From Psychrobacillus sp048572895 (GTDB lineage: Bacteria > Bacillota > Bacilli > Bacillales_A > Planococcaceae): DNA of 64,000 bases. How positions within the stretch are numbered: the stretch's first letter is position 1; the number at the start of each line of letters is the position of its first letter. Of this stretch, positions 27,254-36,537 are shown in pieces. A program made the translations under genes and the position numbers. The notes under the pieces were generated by a model. The model had not been told where the DNA came from. It saw only the letters and a program-made list of their open reading frames with translations, and did no database searches. The stretch is from contig NZ_CP183878.1 of assembly GCF_048572895.1 (NCBI RefSeq), positions 1,798,001 to 1,862,000 of the forward strand, written 5' to 3'.

Positions 27254-27307
27254 TATGTTCACCACTTTTTCTTTTTCTTCTTACTATGCAATCTTTTCCT
27301 ACTTTTT

Positions 27308-27373
27308 ATGTATCAAAAGTATAATTAATTAAAAAACTAAAGAAAAAAATTGGAAGTTGGTAAACAATTGATG
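27308..27373 (+). repeat. 66-bp direct repeat, copy 1 (upstream of ku)
   Basis: Same length as 29204-29269 and differs at only about 5 of 66 positions. Copy 2 contains the ribosome binding site and start of ligD; copy 1 is a dead replica of that site followed by unrelated DNA. The pair brackets the riboswitch-nupC unit. Confidence 0.85.
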
Positions 27374-27492
27374 CTATGTTTGAAGACAGAAGCCCCTATA
27401 GATTATAAATGAGCAGATTATCCTATATTAAAGGTCACTGCGTGTTTTATAATAATTTTAGAGAACCGCTTCTAAAATAAGTCCATTAAAAA

Positions 27493-27540
27493 GCTAAAGA
27501 AGCTAACAACCTGCTACTCTAGGCCGTTAGCTTCTTTAGC
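27493..27540 (-). terminator. Terminator of nupC
   Basis: GCTAAAGAAGCTAAC (27493-27507) is perfectly complementary to 27526-27540 with an 18-base loop; on the minus strand the stem is followed by TTTTTAATGG. Confidence 0.85.
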
Positions 27541-27593
27541 TATCTGAATATTTTATAAAAAATTTCGGTGCTTTTAAAGGCATCCTTGAAGTA

Positions 27594-28787
27594 TTACCAA
27601 ACGAATAATCCCACAAGCATCGCGCTTAACAGTGATACAGCCATTCCGCTGACCAATAGCTTCCATACATTTTTACCGATGATTTTTGAACGTTCTTCAC
27701 CCAGAGTGGAGTTATATGTCCCGTAAATCATGCCGACTGTACTAAAATTGGCAAATGAAGTCAAGAAAGTAACAGCAACTGCGACCGTATGTGGATTTAA
27801 ATCTTGGAGATGGTTTTTTAAGTCCATCATAGCCACAAATTCGTTTGTCGAAAGTTTAATCCCCATTAAGGAAGCAACATACAAAGCATCTTGGAAACCT
27901 AATCCAAGTAAGATGGCAAATGGGAAGAAAATAACACCGAAAATCTTTTCAATGGTCAAACCATCTATAAAGAAACCAAGAATTCCATTTAGCGCAGTGG
28001 TTAATGCCACATACCCGATTACCATCGCTAAAATTACGATAACCATTTTCATGCCGATAAGCATACTGTTTGAAATGGTAGAAAAGAAATCTTGACGTTC
28101 TTCTTTAGGTGGAACATAAACAATATCGTCTTCTTTGCTAACCTCTATAGGATTTAAAATACTTGCCAGTAATAGGGCATTTAAACAGTTTAATGGAATT
28201 GCTGCAAACACATACTCGGCAGGTACCATCGATAAATATGCCCCAATAATCGAACCACTGACACTACTCATACTCATAATTCCGAAAGTCAATAGACGAT
28301 GATCTTTAAGAACGATCAGTTGTTGACGAATAACAGCTAAAGCTTCCGTATTTCCAAGAAACATCATTTGAATCGAGAAGAAGCTCTCCAGCTTTGGCAA
28401 TCCGGAAATTTTCGAAATGACCCATCCTACTTTATCGATGATCCAGGTCATAATTCCGAAATAAGATAAAATATCGAAGAAAGTCACAATGAAAACAATA
28501 GGCAGTAATGCGCTAAAGAAGAAATCAACTGTTTCATTCGCCATCACAGAAGGAAAGGCAAATGAGATTCCTGCATTGGCGGATGATACCAACCATGTAA
28601 AGAAGGAAGCAATTTTATTAATTGTCCATGTTCCTATAGTGGTCGATAACATAAACCAGGTAATGAGCAATTCAGCAATGAGCAAGCTGAGGATAGAACG
28701 CCATTTAATTTTCCGTTTATCAGGCGAACAAAGGTAGACAAGACCGAGGACAACAAATATGCCCAGTATATTTAATAAAAAGAACAT
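27594..28787 (-). CDS. nupC: Concentrative nucleoside transporter, NupC-like
   Basis: About 397 residues with many hydrophobic segments and the CNT-family motifs FFLGNTEALAVIRQQL, SSVSGSIIGAYLSMVP and FANFSTVGMIYGTYNS. It brings nucleosides into the cell with H+ or Na+. The start ATG 28787 is preceded by GGAG at 8 bases; an upstream in-frame start at 28835 lacks a site. A guanine-type purine riboswitch lies in its 5' leader, which fits purine-nucleoside uptake. The unit is flanked by a direct repeat and interrupts the ku/ligD pair. Confidence 0.88.
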   Translation of the reverse strand: MFFLLNILGIFVVLGLVYLCSPDKRKIKWRSILSLLIAELLITWFMLSTTIGTWTINKIASFFTWLVSSANAGISFAFPSVMANETVDFFFSALLPIVFIVTFFDILSYFGIMTWIIDKVGWVISKISGLPKLESFFSIQMMFLGNTEALAVIRQQLIVLKDHRLLTFGIMSMSSVSGSIIGAYLSMVPAEYVFAAIPLNCLNALLLASILNPIEVSKEDDIVYVPPKEERQDFFSTISNSMLIGMKMVIVILAMVIGYVALTTALNGILGFFIDGLTIEKIFGVIFFPFAILLGLGFQDALYVASLMGIKLSTNEFVAMMDLKNHLQDLNPHTVAVAVTFLTSFANFSTVGMIYGTYNSTLGEERSKIIGKNVWKLLVSGMAVSLLSAMLVGLFVW

Positions 28788-28969
28788 GTAATCAACTCCA
28801 ACTTTATTTTCCCCAAAATAAAAACTCTTATTCATTCATCCCTTCAGTCGCCAGACAGAAAGTATGAAAAAATAAGAGTTTTATATCAATTTCGCAGGGT
28901 GATTTACTCTATTTAGTAGCAAATGGTCAATTCGAAACACCGTACTATTCATCTCTTTTTTTCATGCTT

Positions 28970-29042
28970 CCTTGTAGACCGGCATTTATAGCGGCTGCCA
29001 GGTAGAAACTATCAGGCCTAGTTTAACTGATATTATACAAGG
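28970..29042 (-). promoter_or_regulatory. Purine riboswitch (guanine type) upstream of nupC
   Basis: On the minus strand CCTTGTA (29036-29042) and TACAAGG (28970-28976) form P1; between them are TATAATATC, the invariant core AGTTTCTACC, a P3 arm (TGGCAGCCGC...ATGCCGG) and the junction TCTAC. The base at the ligand-reading position is C, which in this family means guanine or hypoxanthine rather than adenine. It sits about 180 bases before the transporter start, so it would reduce nupC when purine is plentiful. Confidence 0.85.
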
Positions 29043-29203
29043 ATAAAAATTTATCGATTTTTTCTTAGGAATAGGAATTATTATATACTAGTGCTTTGGC
29101 CGAAACAATATAAATGAATAATGTTGTAATGTTAAAAATTATTATAAAAGTAAGTAAAGTAAGATGAAGAAAAGCCAGTACGATTCAATATTTGCCTCTT
29201 GTA

Positions 29204-29269
29204 ATGTATCAAAAGTAGAATTAATTAGAAGACTAAAGAAAAACATTGGAAGTAGGTAAACAATTGATG
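29204..29269 (+). repeat. 66-bp direct repeat, copy 2 (5' end of ligD)
   Basis: See copy 1 at 27308-27373. This copy carries GGAAGTAGG and the ligD initiation codon in its last bases. Confidence 0.85.
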
Positions 29270-31105
29270 ATGCCGATGCTTTTAACTGTTGCAACGGAAA
29301 TTCCTGTAGGAAATAAGTGGCTATATGAAACAAAATATGATGGATTCCGATGCATTTTAGAATGGGACAATGAACCATTGCTTAAAAGTAGAAACGGAAA
29401 ATTACTAAATGATGTATTTCCAGAGATTATTAACTTCTGTCATGAAATTTATAATGAAGCTAAATCCTTTTTACCACTAACAATGGATGGGGAATTAGTA
29501 TATTTAATAAATAATTTTCAAAGTGACTTTTCCAAAGTTCAGTTAAGAGGCCGAATGCAAAATACCGAGACCATTAGAAATAATGCACAAACATTTACAT
29601 GTCATTATATTGTATTTGATTTGCTCAAATATAAAGGAAAAGACTTAACCAAAATTTCCTTAACAAAGCGAAAGCAACAGATCGAACGGCTATTTAATAA
29701 ATTACAGCTTCCCATATCTATTAATTATCAAGATACAAATAAGCTGCAAGCTATTGATGTTTTTGAGGACAATACACAGTTGTGGGATAAAATAGTCACA
29801 AATAATGGGGAAGGATTAATCGCTAAACAAAAAACTAGTACATGGAATAGCGGAGAGCGAACAACCAAGTGGTTAAAAATAAAAAACTGGAAATATATTA
29901 GTGTCATCTTAACGAAATATGATAAAAGTAATGGCTTTTTTCACGGTGCACTTTATAAAGAAAACCCTTTGTTAGAAGTAGTTACGTTTCGTCATGGACT
30001 ATCCGAAACGGAGCTAAAAACGTTAATAGCATTATTTCAAAAGAATGGGACAAAACAATCCGATAATATTTGGGAATTAGAACCGTCCATTTGCGTGGAA
30101 ATTGCTTGTATTGATTTTGATGGAAAAAAATTAAGGGAACCTAGATTTCATTCGTTTAATTTTAACAAGGATGTGCAGGATTGTAATTGGCAACAAATGC
30201 ACAAACAGTTATATCCTTTACCACCCTCTACTAAGATGACACATCCTGATAAGCCTATATGGCCAGATCTAGGGATACAAAAGGATGATTACCTTTTGTA
30301 CCTGCAACGAATATCGCCCTACATTTTACCTTTTCTAAAGGATAGAGTTCTTACGGTTATTCGTTTTCCACATGGTGTAATAGGAGAAAGCTTCTATCAA
30401 AAAAATAGCCCAGAATATGTTCCGGAATTCGTTGCAACAAAGCAAATGGACGATATTAACTACATGATGTGTAATGATTTAGAATCATTGCTCTGGTTAG
30501 GAAACCAGCTGGCACTAGAATTTCATGTCCCTTTTCAAACGGTGGATACGAATAATCCAACTGAGGTTGTATTTGACTTGGATCCACCCTCGGTTCATGA
30601 GTTCTCGCTAGCAGTTGAAGCTGCTCTGCGTATGAAGGTAATATTTGATCAATTTCAGCTTAAATCTTATGTGAAAACCTCTGGTGGGAAGGGTATTCAA
30701 CTTTATATACCATTAGAAGAGGATAGTTTTACGTATGAAGAGACTGGTATTTTCACCAAATTTATATCTGAATTTTTAGTGGAACAGGATCCAAAATGGT
30801 TCACTACTGAAAGGTTTAAAAAAAAACGTGGGAATAAATTGTATTTGGATTATGTTCAGCATAAGGAAGGCAAAACAATAATCGCTCCATATTCACCAAG
30901 GGGTAATGACTTGGGGCTTATCGCAACTCCACTTAAATGGGAGGAAGTTAGAGAGTCCCTTAAACCAGATACATTTTCGATTCCATCCGTGTTAGATCGT
31001 ATAAAAAACGAAGGGAATCCCTTTCAAGACTTTAGAGTAAATTTAGAAAAAGAGAAATTTTCGCTTGTATTAGAACAATTAAAAGCACTAATAAAAAATA
31101 ATTAA
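29267..31105 (+). CDS. ligD: Bifunctional NHEJ ligase/polymerase LigD
   Basis: About 612 residues, the length of B. subtilis LigD. The N-terminal half is an ATP-dependent ligase: adenylated Lys in TKYDGFRCILEW (near residue 24), RNGKL, and WLKIKNWKY as motif V. The C-terminal half (from about 325, KPIWPDLGIQKDDYLLYL) is the primase-like polymerase domain with VVFDLDPPS (metal Asp pair) and SGGKGIQLYIPL. There is no 3'-phosphoesterase domain, as in Bacillus and unlike mycobacteria. ATG 29267 lies 10 bases after GGAAGTAGG. It works with Ku, encoded at 26426-27253. Confidence 0.93.
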   Translation: MMPMLLTVATEIPVGNKWLYETKYDGFRCILEWDNEPLLKSRNGKLLNDVFPEIINFCHEIYNEAKSFLPLTMDGELVYLINNFQSDFSKVQLRGRMQNTETIRNNAQTFTCHYIVFDLLKYKGKDLTKISLTKRKQQIERLFNKLQLPISINYQDTNKLQAIDVFEDNTQLWDKIVTNNGEGLIAKQKTSTWNSGERTTKWLKIKNWKYISVILTKYDKSNGFFHGALYKENPLLEVVTFRHGLSETELKTLIALFQKNGTKQSDNIWELEPSICVEIACIDFDGKKLREPRFHSFNFNKDVQDCNWQQMHKQLYPLPPSTKMTHPDKPIWPDLGIQKDDYLLYLQRISPYILPFLKDRVLTVIRFPHGVIGESFYQKNSPEYVPEFVATKQMDDINYMMCNDLESLLWLGNQLALEFHVPFQTVDTNNPTEVVFDLDPPSVHEFSLAVEAALRMKVIFDQFQLKSYVKTSGGKGIQLYIPLEEDSFTYEETGIFTKFISEFLVEQDPKWFTTERFKKKRGNKLYLDYVQHKEGKTIIAPYSPRGNDLGLIATPLKWEEVRESLKPDTFSIPSVLDRIKNEGNPFQDFRVNLEKEKFSLVLEQLKALIKNN

Positions 31106-31111
31106 TTATTG

Positions 31112-31140
31112 TAAATAAAAAACGTACGTTCGCATATAAT
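31112..31140 (+). promoter_or_regulatory. Promoter region with LexA-like box and TATAAT
   Basis: TATAAT at 31135-31140 is preceded by AAAACGTACGTTCG (31119-31132). The central RNRY and right half (GTAC, GTTCG) match the LexA box fully; the left half (AAAAC instead of CGAAC) is weaker. A similar box precedes the paralogue at 4378. Confidence 0.6.
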
Positions 31141-31161
31141 GATGAAAAGGAGGGGCCGAAC

Positions 31162-31383
31162 GTGCGTAATGATTTAGTGAAATACTTTAATCGTGGATGG
31201 ATTGTCGAGTTAATGTATCTATCAAAAGCTGGTGAAATCAGTAAGCGTAAAGTAAGGTTACTTAAAGTACAGGGAGATATATTCTATGCATATTGTTTTA
31301 AGCAGAATGCGAAAAGAACATTTAGAATTGACCATATACTAGCTCTTGCTCCCATATTACCTCAGGAAAGGGGAGCTATATAA
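31162..31383 (+). CDS. Small WYL-like protein, paralogue of the SOS-cassette protein
   Basis: 73 residues, GTG start after AAAAGGAGGGGCCGAAC. It shares GEISKR, AYCF and KRTF with the protein at 4378-4599, has exactly the same length, and is roughly 45 percent identical by eye. It directly follows ligD, so a DNA-repair setting is found at both loci. No other domain is present. A direct role is unknown; binding of single-stranded DNA or of a repair enzyme is a guess based on the WYL fold. Confidence 0.65.
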   Translation: MRNDLVKYFNRGWIVELMYLSKAGEISKRKVRLLKVQGDIFYAYCFKQNAKRTFRIDHILALAPILPQERGAI

Positions 31384-31462
31384 TTCTCTTCACATATTCA
31401 TACAATGATTAATTGAAAAAAGGTGCCTTAAATCGTATACTAGTAATAAAGGAAGTGGTTAT

Positions 31463-31660
31463 ATGATACATACAAATTGGGCTACAAATTCAACTATTAA
31501 AACAGTGACTTGTTCATCTACAGATGCTAAAAAGTTTCTTGTGAGTAATGTACTTACTGTAGGAAAAGCATATGAAGTTAAAAATGAAACAGAAGAATTT
31601 ATATTTGTAATTGACAACACAGGAAAAGTTGGCGGCTACTACAAAGAATATTTTCAATAA
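31463..31660 (+). CDS. Small conserved protein (DUF6501-like)
   Basis: 65 residues: MIHTNWATNSTIKTVTC, then FLVSNVLTVGKAYEVKNETEEF and GKVGGYYKEYFQ. I recognise this as a small uncharacterised Bacillales family, probably DUF6501, with a beta-barrel-like pattern. AAAGGAAGTGGTTAT precedes the ATG and a terminator follows at once, so it is a single-gene unit. No function known. Confidence 0.65.
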   Translation: MIHTNWATNSTIKTVTCSSTDAKKFLVSNVLTVGKAYEVKNETEEFIFVIDNTGKVGGYYKEYFQ

Positions 31661-31690
31661 AAAAACCGATGTGATTTCATCGGTTTTTTT
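31660..31690 (+). terminator. Terminator after the small conserved gene
   Basis: AAAAAACCGATG and CATCGGTTTTTT pair around TGATTT, ending in eight T. Confidence 0.9.
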
Positions 31691-31713
31691 TCATAAGGAG
31701 ATAAGAGCAGAAT

Positions 31714-32577
31714 ATGAAAGACATAGTTTTGGATGAACAACAGAAAAGATTGAAAAGAATACATACTGAGCAAGATACTGCTCTTATTGGAGCAGGGGGC
31801 TATCTTTCGCCAGAAGAATATTTATTAGAGGACGTGCTTATTGCTGTGTCCTTAAAAAAACCAGTTTTGCTAAAGGGTCCGACTGGAGCAGGCAAAACAA
31901 AGCTAGCGGAAACAGTTTCAGCATTTTTTTCTCAGCCGATCCAAAGTATTAACTGTTCCGTCGATTTAGACGCAGAGGCTTTACTAGGTTTTAAAACGAT
32001 TGTGACAAATGGTGGCGTGAGTGCAATTGATTTTGTGGATGGCCCTGTGGTGGAAGCTATGAAGAAAGGGCATATTTTATACATTGATGAGATAAATATG
32101 GCGAAGTCAGAGACACTTCCTATTTTGCATAGTGTACTGGATTATAGAAGAATGCTAACAAACCCTTTTACGGGAGAAGTAATTAAAGCGCATCCCGATT
32201 TTTCGGTCATTTCTGCGATCAATGAAGGTTATATCGGAACAACACCTATGAATGAAGCATTGAAAAATCGTTTCATTTCGTTTTCTATTCCATATATTTC
32301 AGGTGAGCATCTGGAAAAACTATGGCAGGAGATGTTCCCAACAGCACCGAAAGCATTACATGTCCTTATGCTGAATCTAGCCAATGATTTAATGGAACAA
32401 GTTAAACAAGGGTTACTGTCAGAGGAAGCGGCATCTATTAGAAGTCTGCTATATGCTACTGAATTGGCGCTATACATGGAGCCGATCAGAGCGATTACAT
32501 ATTCTATTGCTGAAAAGCTAGAGGATGACCAAGAAAAACAGCTTGTATTAGCATTGGCCTCTTCGTGGATTAAGTGA
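31714..32577 (+). CDS. MoxR-type AAA+ ATPase
   Basis: 287 residues with Walker A GPTGAGKTKL (near 54), Walker B ILYIDEINMAK (near 117) and the sensor region FSVISAINEGYIGTT. MoxR ATPases act as chaperones that load metals or remodel complexes together with VWA-domain partners. The partner gene follows 9 bases downstream. It resembles the CbbQ/NorQ/GvpN side of the family. AAGGAGATAAGAGCAGAAT precedes the ATG. Confidence 0.8.
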   Translation: MKDIVLDEQQKRLKRIHTEQDTALIGAGGYLSPEEYLLEDVLIAVSLKKPVLLKGPTGAGKTKLAETVSAFFSQPIQSINCSVDLDAEALLGFKTIVTNGGVSAIDFVDGPVVEAMKKGHILYIDEINMAKSETLPILHSVLDYRRMLTNPFTGEVIKAHPDFSVISAINEGYIGTTPMNEALKNRFISFSIPYISGEHLEKLWQEMFPTAPKALHVLMLNLANDLMEQVKQGLLSEEAASIRSLLYATELALYMEPIRAITYSIAEKLEDDQEKQLVLALASSWIK

Positions 32578-32586
32578 GGGAGATAA

Positions 32587-34470
32587 ATGGGTTCAGTTGA
32601 CCGTTTTATACAGTTCAATAATGAAACTATAGATGCAAGACAGTTAATGCATTATGAAAATGTAGCGAAAGCTTTAACTAAAAATACGTTATTAGCGATT
32701 AATGAACGTAAACTGATGGAATTTCAACCTGCGGAACAGACTATTTCCTTAAGTGTGTTTTGGAGACATCGTGAGGAATATGTGATGCATGCCGGTAGAA
32801 TTTCTGATATTTTTTTGATGGCAGAAGGTTTTTGGAAGTTTTTTGATGTATTAAATTGGCAGGACTTTCAAGAAGAGAAACCAAATAATTTTCCGAAATT
32901 CCTGGATCAGTTGTTATTTTGCATAGAAGAATTTCGATTGGTTGAAATGATTCAAAAAAAGAGAATTGGTACGCAAAAAATATTCAAAATTCGTATACAA
33001 ACTTATTTGGAATTTCACAAACAGCAGCTTCGTGTAAATGTACAAAAAGGTTTTTTAGCAGATGCCTTTATTAATTATTTATATATCTCCCTATATGAGG
33101 GGACGATGTATGTTACAGGACCAGATATATTTTATCTAGCAAATACTATCATTCAAAAAGTATATGAATCTAAAAACACTCAACAATCTATTGATTTGGC
33201 TTATCAGCTTTATTTTCTCTTCAATGAATATTTGAAAGAGGATAGCTTACTTCAATATTACGCAATTATTTCTTACACCAGTTTAACACCTAAGGATTTT
33301 CATTATCATAGCGGGGTAAAAAACTCTGAACCTGGTGAAGAAAGTAAAAAAGATACGATTGAAGAGATATTTAGATCTTGGCATCGGGAAAGTGAGCAGG
33401 AGAACGGTGTACATCTTCAATATGAATTGGAACATGGCAGAGATGGAAAAGCAGAACAAGCAATCGATGCTGAGGAAGGACAAGAAGGTCATGAAGTTAC
33501 GATGACTGGAAAGGGCCAGTCTAGCGGAAACAGTAAGGAAGCTCAGAAGGATCAATCGAATAACGATCAATCCAGTGATTTAAAAAAAGCCGGTAAATCC
33601 TTTGGTAAAGAACATATAAACGTCGTTTACAGGGAACAGCGTATTGCAATCACTAGTCCTTCTGACAATAAGCATCTACTATACAAGTATCGTCAGGAGC
33701 ATGCGCCTTATCTAAAGGCATTTGTGCAAGAAATGAAAAAAAGGTTAGAACAAAAACGTGTAGATAAACGCACTAACTTAACAAAAGGAAGACTTTCTAC
33801 AAAATTAACAGCTCTTTGGACTGATGAAAGACCGAAACCCTTTTATAAAAAGAATGCTCCAAGCATCCACTTAAATGCCGTATTTGGTTTGTTAGTTGAC
33901 GGGTCTGCTTCTATGCAGGACAAAATGGAGGAAACAAAAAAAGCTGTTTTACTGTTTCATGATGTTTTAAGAGAACTGAAAATTACGCATGAAATTGTCC
34001 TTCATTATGAAGATGCTTATGAGGCTACGGAAACATCTCAACCGAATGCGTTTGAATGGATGCATAAGTTAGAGGATGGGCAAAAGGATAACGGCTTAGA
34101 TATTTTGTCCATGACTGCACATGAGGATAATAGAGATGGATTTGCAATTAGATGGATGGGGAAACGATTAGAGAATAGATCAGAAACACATAAGTTCCTT
34201 CTTGTATTTTCAGATGGAGAACCCTCTGCATTTGGCTATGCCCAAAATGGGATTATGGATACTGCAGAGGCAGTTTTAGAGCAAGAGCAACTTGGTGTAA
34301 CGGTTTTACATTTATTTTTAAATGATCAAGAGGCTACAGAGGAGCAGTTGAATTTATTTCGCTTAATCTTTGATAAGAAAACAGCTACTGCTTCTTCATT
34401 AGAAAAGTTTTCGGAGGAAACGCTTCGATTGCTTCGGAAAATGCTTCATCTTGTAGTGCAAAGCTCCTGA
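32587..34470 (+). CDS. VWA-domain protein, partner of the MoxR ATPase
   Basis: 627 residues. The last 220 form a von Willebrand A domain with the MIDAS metal motif GLLVDGSASMQDKM near residue 437 and LLVFSDGEPSAFG further on. The middle (about 240-340) is highly charged and low in complexity (KAEQAIDAEEGQEGHE). The layout recalls NorD/CobT proteins. With the ATPase encoded just upstream it would form a MoxR/VWA machine; the client is unknown because no candidate enzyme lies beside it. Confidence 0.75.
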   Translation: MGSVDRFIQFNNETIDARQLMHYENVAKALTKNTLLAINERKLMEFQPAEQTISLSVFWRHREEYVMHAGRISDIFLMAEGFWKFFDVLNWQDFQEEKPNNFPKFLDQLLFCIEEFRLVEMIQKKRIGTQKIFKIRIQTYLEFHKQQLRVNVQKGFLADAFINYLYISLYEGTMYVTGPDIFYLANTIIQKVYESKNTQQSIDLAYQLYFLFNEYLKEDSLLQYYAIISYTSLTPKDFHYHSGVKNSEPGEESKKDTIEEIFRSWHRESEQENGVHLQYELEHGRDGKAEQAIDAEEGQEGHEVTMTGKGQSSGNSKEAQKDQSNNDQSSDLKKAGKSFGKEHINVVYREQRIAITSPSDNKHLLYKYRQEHAPYLKAFVQEMKKRLEQKRVDKRTNLTKGRLSTKLTALWTDERPKPFYKKNAPSIHLNAVFGLLVDGSASMQDKMEETKKAVLLFHDVLRELKITHEIVLHYEDAYEATETSQPNAFEWMHKLEDGQKDNGLDILSMTAHEDNRDGFAIRWMGKRLENRSETHKFLLVFSDGEPSAFGYAQNGIMDTAEAVLEQEQLGVTVLHLFLNDQEATEEQLNLFRLIFDKKTATASSLEKFSEETLRLLRKMLHLVVQSS

Positions 34471-34635
34471 AATATAAGAAGTATTGCTTTTAGAGAGTAA
34501 TCTTTATATGTTTAGGAACAAAAAAATCGGGAATAAATATTACCGAGGATTTTTTTCGGCGACTTTGTTCCTTTTATAAATTTTCATAAACAAACTACCG
34601 AGCAAAATACAATTTTGGAAGGAGAATGGTTCCAA

Positions 34636-35208
34636 ATGAATTGGTATGAAAAGCTCAATCAATATTTTCCGGTAGATGAGATGAAATCGCGAGGTCATAT
34701 GGAAGCACTTTTAGCTGATAAAGAAAATGTGTATATAAAAGATGAAAGTCCAAAGCATGTATTGATGTACGTGGAATTTGAAAACTTTGTCTTTGTAGAT
34801 TATTTATTTGTTTCTAAGGAAGCTCGCGGAGAAGGTCTTGGTCGGAAACTATTAAATCAACTAAAAGAGAAAAATAAGGTTATTTTATTAGAAGTAGAGC
34901 CTGTTAACTATGAGGATAGTGATTCAGAAAAACGACTAAGGTTTTATGCTCGTGAAAATTTTAAACATGCCACTCACATTGGATATTCACGTCGTTCCCT
35001 TGCAACTGGTGAAAATACCATCTTGGAAATTTTGTATTGGTCCCCATCAGAAGAGGATGAATATGCAATTTACGAAGCGATGAAATGGACATATGAAAAT
35101 ATTCACACGTATAAAGATGAGGATTTTTATGGGGATTCGTATGACTCATCCCATGATGTTTTAGTATTTAATGAGGATAGTAAGAAGAACATGTTGAAGT
35201 CATTCTGA
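34636..35208 (+). CDS. GNAT acetyltransferase
   Basis: About 190 residues. The acetyl-CoA motif is VSKEARGEGLGRKLLNQLKEKN (R/Q-x-x-G-x-G/A type) after VFVDYLFV, followed by LEVEPV and an acidic C-terminal half specific to this subfamily. ATG 34636 is 10 bases after GGAAGGAG. Substrate unknown. Confidence 0.75.
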   Translation: MNWYEKLNQYFPVDEMKSRGHMEALLADKENVYIKDESPKHVLMYVEFENFVFVDYLFVSKEARGEGLGRKLLNQLKEKNKVILLEVEPVNYEDSDSEKRLRFYARENFKHATHIGYSRRSLATGENTILEILYWSPSEEDEYAIYEAMKWTYENIHTYKDEDFYGDSYDSSHDVLVFNEDSKKNMLKSF

Positions 35209-35270
35209 AGGTTTTACCACTTAATTCTCGCGCTCTTTTTGCAGCTAGATAAAGATTTTCCAAATAAGAA

Positions 35271-35316
35271 AAGAATTCATCTTAAATCGATAATGATTTA
35301 AGATGAATTCTTTTAT
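35271..35316. terminator. Long hairpin between convergent genes
   Basis: AAGAATTCATCTTAAATC (35271-35288) pairs perfectly with 35295-35312 around GATAAT, with TTTT after it and AAAA before it; it can serve both the GNAT gene and the telA gene. Confidence 0.9.
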
Positions 35317-35349
35317 TTTGCTTAAAAAGGTAATTATCTATTGATGGCT

Positions 35350-36537
35350 TCAAGAAGGGCGGTTTTTGGATTGATCTGCTATAAGTAGAAGACGTTGTTT
35401 CAATTCTTCTTCCATACGGCCGATTTCTATTTCTGCTGCTTTTCGTTTTACGCGGCCATCTGCTTGAATGCGCATGGTTTCTTCAATTGTTTGAAGTAGA
35501 TTTTCTTGTGTTTTCTTCAATGTGTCGATCTCTACAATACCGCGTTCATTTTCTTTTGCGGTTTCAATACTATTAACCTTTAGCATTTCCGAGTTTTTCA
35601 GTAACAGATCATTCGTTGTTTTAGTAACTTGTTTTTGTGCAGCAACCGCTTTTTGCTGACGATTTAGTGTTAAAGCAATCGCGATTTGGTTTTTCCAAAG
35701 TGGGATAGAAGTCATAATGGATGACTGAATTTTTTCCGCAAGTGTTTGATTGGTTTGTTGAATCATACGAATTTGTGGTGCACTTTGAATCGTTATTTGT
35801 CGGGATAGTTGTAAATCATAAACCCTTTTTTCTAGACGATCCACAAATTGAGCCATATCATTTACTTCTTGAAATGCCATTTGATCATTGGAAAGTTCTG
35901 CTTTGCGTCTTAAATCTGGAATAGTTACATTCACTATGTCGTCTCGTTTTAATTCTGCTGCAGCAATATAAACATTCAATGCTTGAAAATAGGTTTTATT
36001 TTGATCGTATAGTTTATTGAGCATTTGAACATCTTCTACAAGTCCTCGTTTGGAATGCTCCAGTTGGATTCCAATACGGTCTATTTGTGTACTAAGTTTT
36101 TGATACTTAGTCATTAGTTCTTGTACGGATCGATTAACACGACTAAATAATTTTTTAATGCCCGATTTTTTCTCAGTTGATAGTTCCTCAGGATTAATCT
36201 CGGATAGTTTACTCATTAAATCACTTAAAATATCTCCAACAGGTCCAATATCTTTCTTTTGCACATGATCTAACATTTGATGAGAAAAACGGGTTAGCTC
36301 TGATTGAGCGTTAGCACCGTAAGTTAAAATTGCTTCGTAGTTACCAGCAGGAATCTGTTCTGCTAATTGGCGAGCTTTTTGTTGCTCTGCTTCCGATAAT
36401 CGATCAATCAATTTAGTTGGAGCAGCTTCTGTTTCTGTGGAAACGGCTTGTGGTTTGGTTGTATCCAAATTAAATGGACTAGATAATAATTCGTCCATTA
36501 ATATATCATCATTTGTATTCGATAACTTTTCGCTCAT
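35350..36537 (-). CDS. TelA-family protein (toxic-anion resistance)
   Basis: 395 residues, rich in long amphipathic helices with no membrane segment, for example QIRMIQQTNQTLAEKIQSS and SIPLWKNQIAIALTLNRQQKAVAAQ, which mark the TelA/KlaA family (YaaN/YceH in B. subtilis). Family members are linked with tellurite, antimicrobial peptide and nisin tolerance; mechanism unknown. The gene overlaps the upstream XpaC-like gene by 29 bases, the usual pairing in Bacillales. Confidence 0.85.
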   Translation of the reverse strand: MSEKLSNTNDDILMDELLSSPFNLDTTKPQAVSTETEAAPTKLIDRLSEAEQQKARQLAEQIPAGNYEAILTYGANAQSELTRFSHQMLDHVQKKDIGPVGDILSDLMSKLSEINPEELSTEKKSGIKKLFSRVNRSVQELMTKYQKLSTQIDRIGIQLEHSKRGLVEDVQMLNKLYDQNKTYFQALNVYIAAAELKRDDIVNVTIPDLRRKAELSNDQMAFQEVNDMAQFVDRLEKRVYDLQLSRQITIQSAPQIRMIQQTNQTLAEKIQSSIMTSIPLWKNQIAIALTLNRQQKAVAAQKQVTKTTNDLLLKNSEMLKVNSIETAKENERGIVEIDTLKKTQENLLQTIEETMRIQADGRVKRKAAEIEIGRMEEELKQRLLLIADQSKNRPS

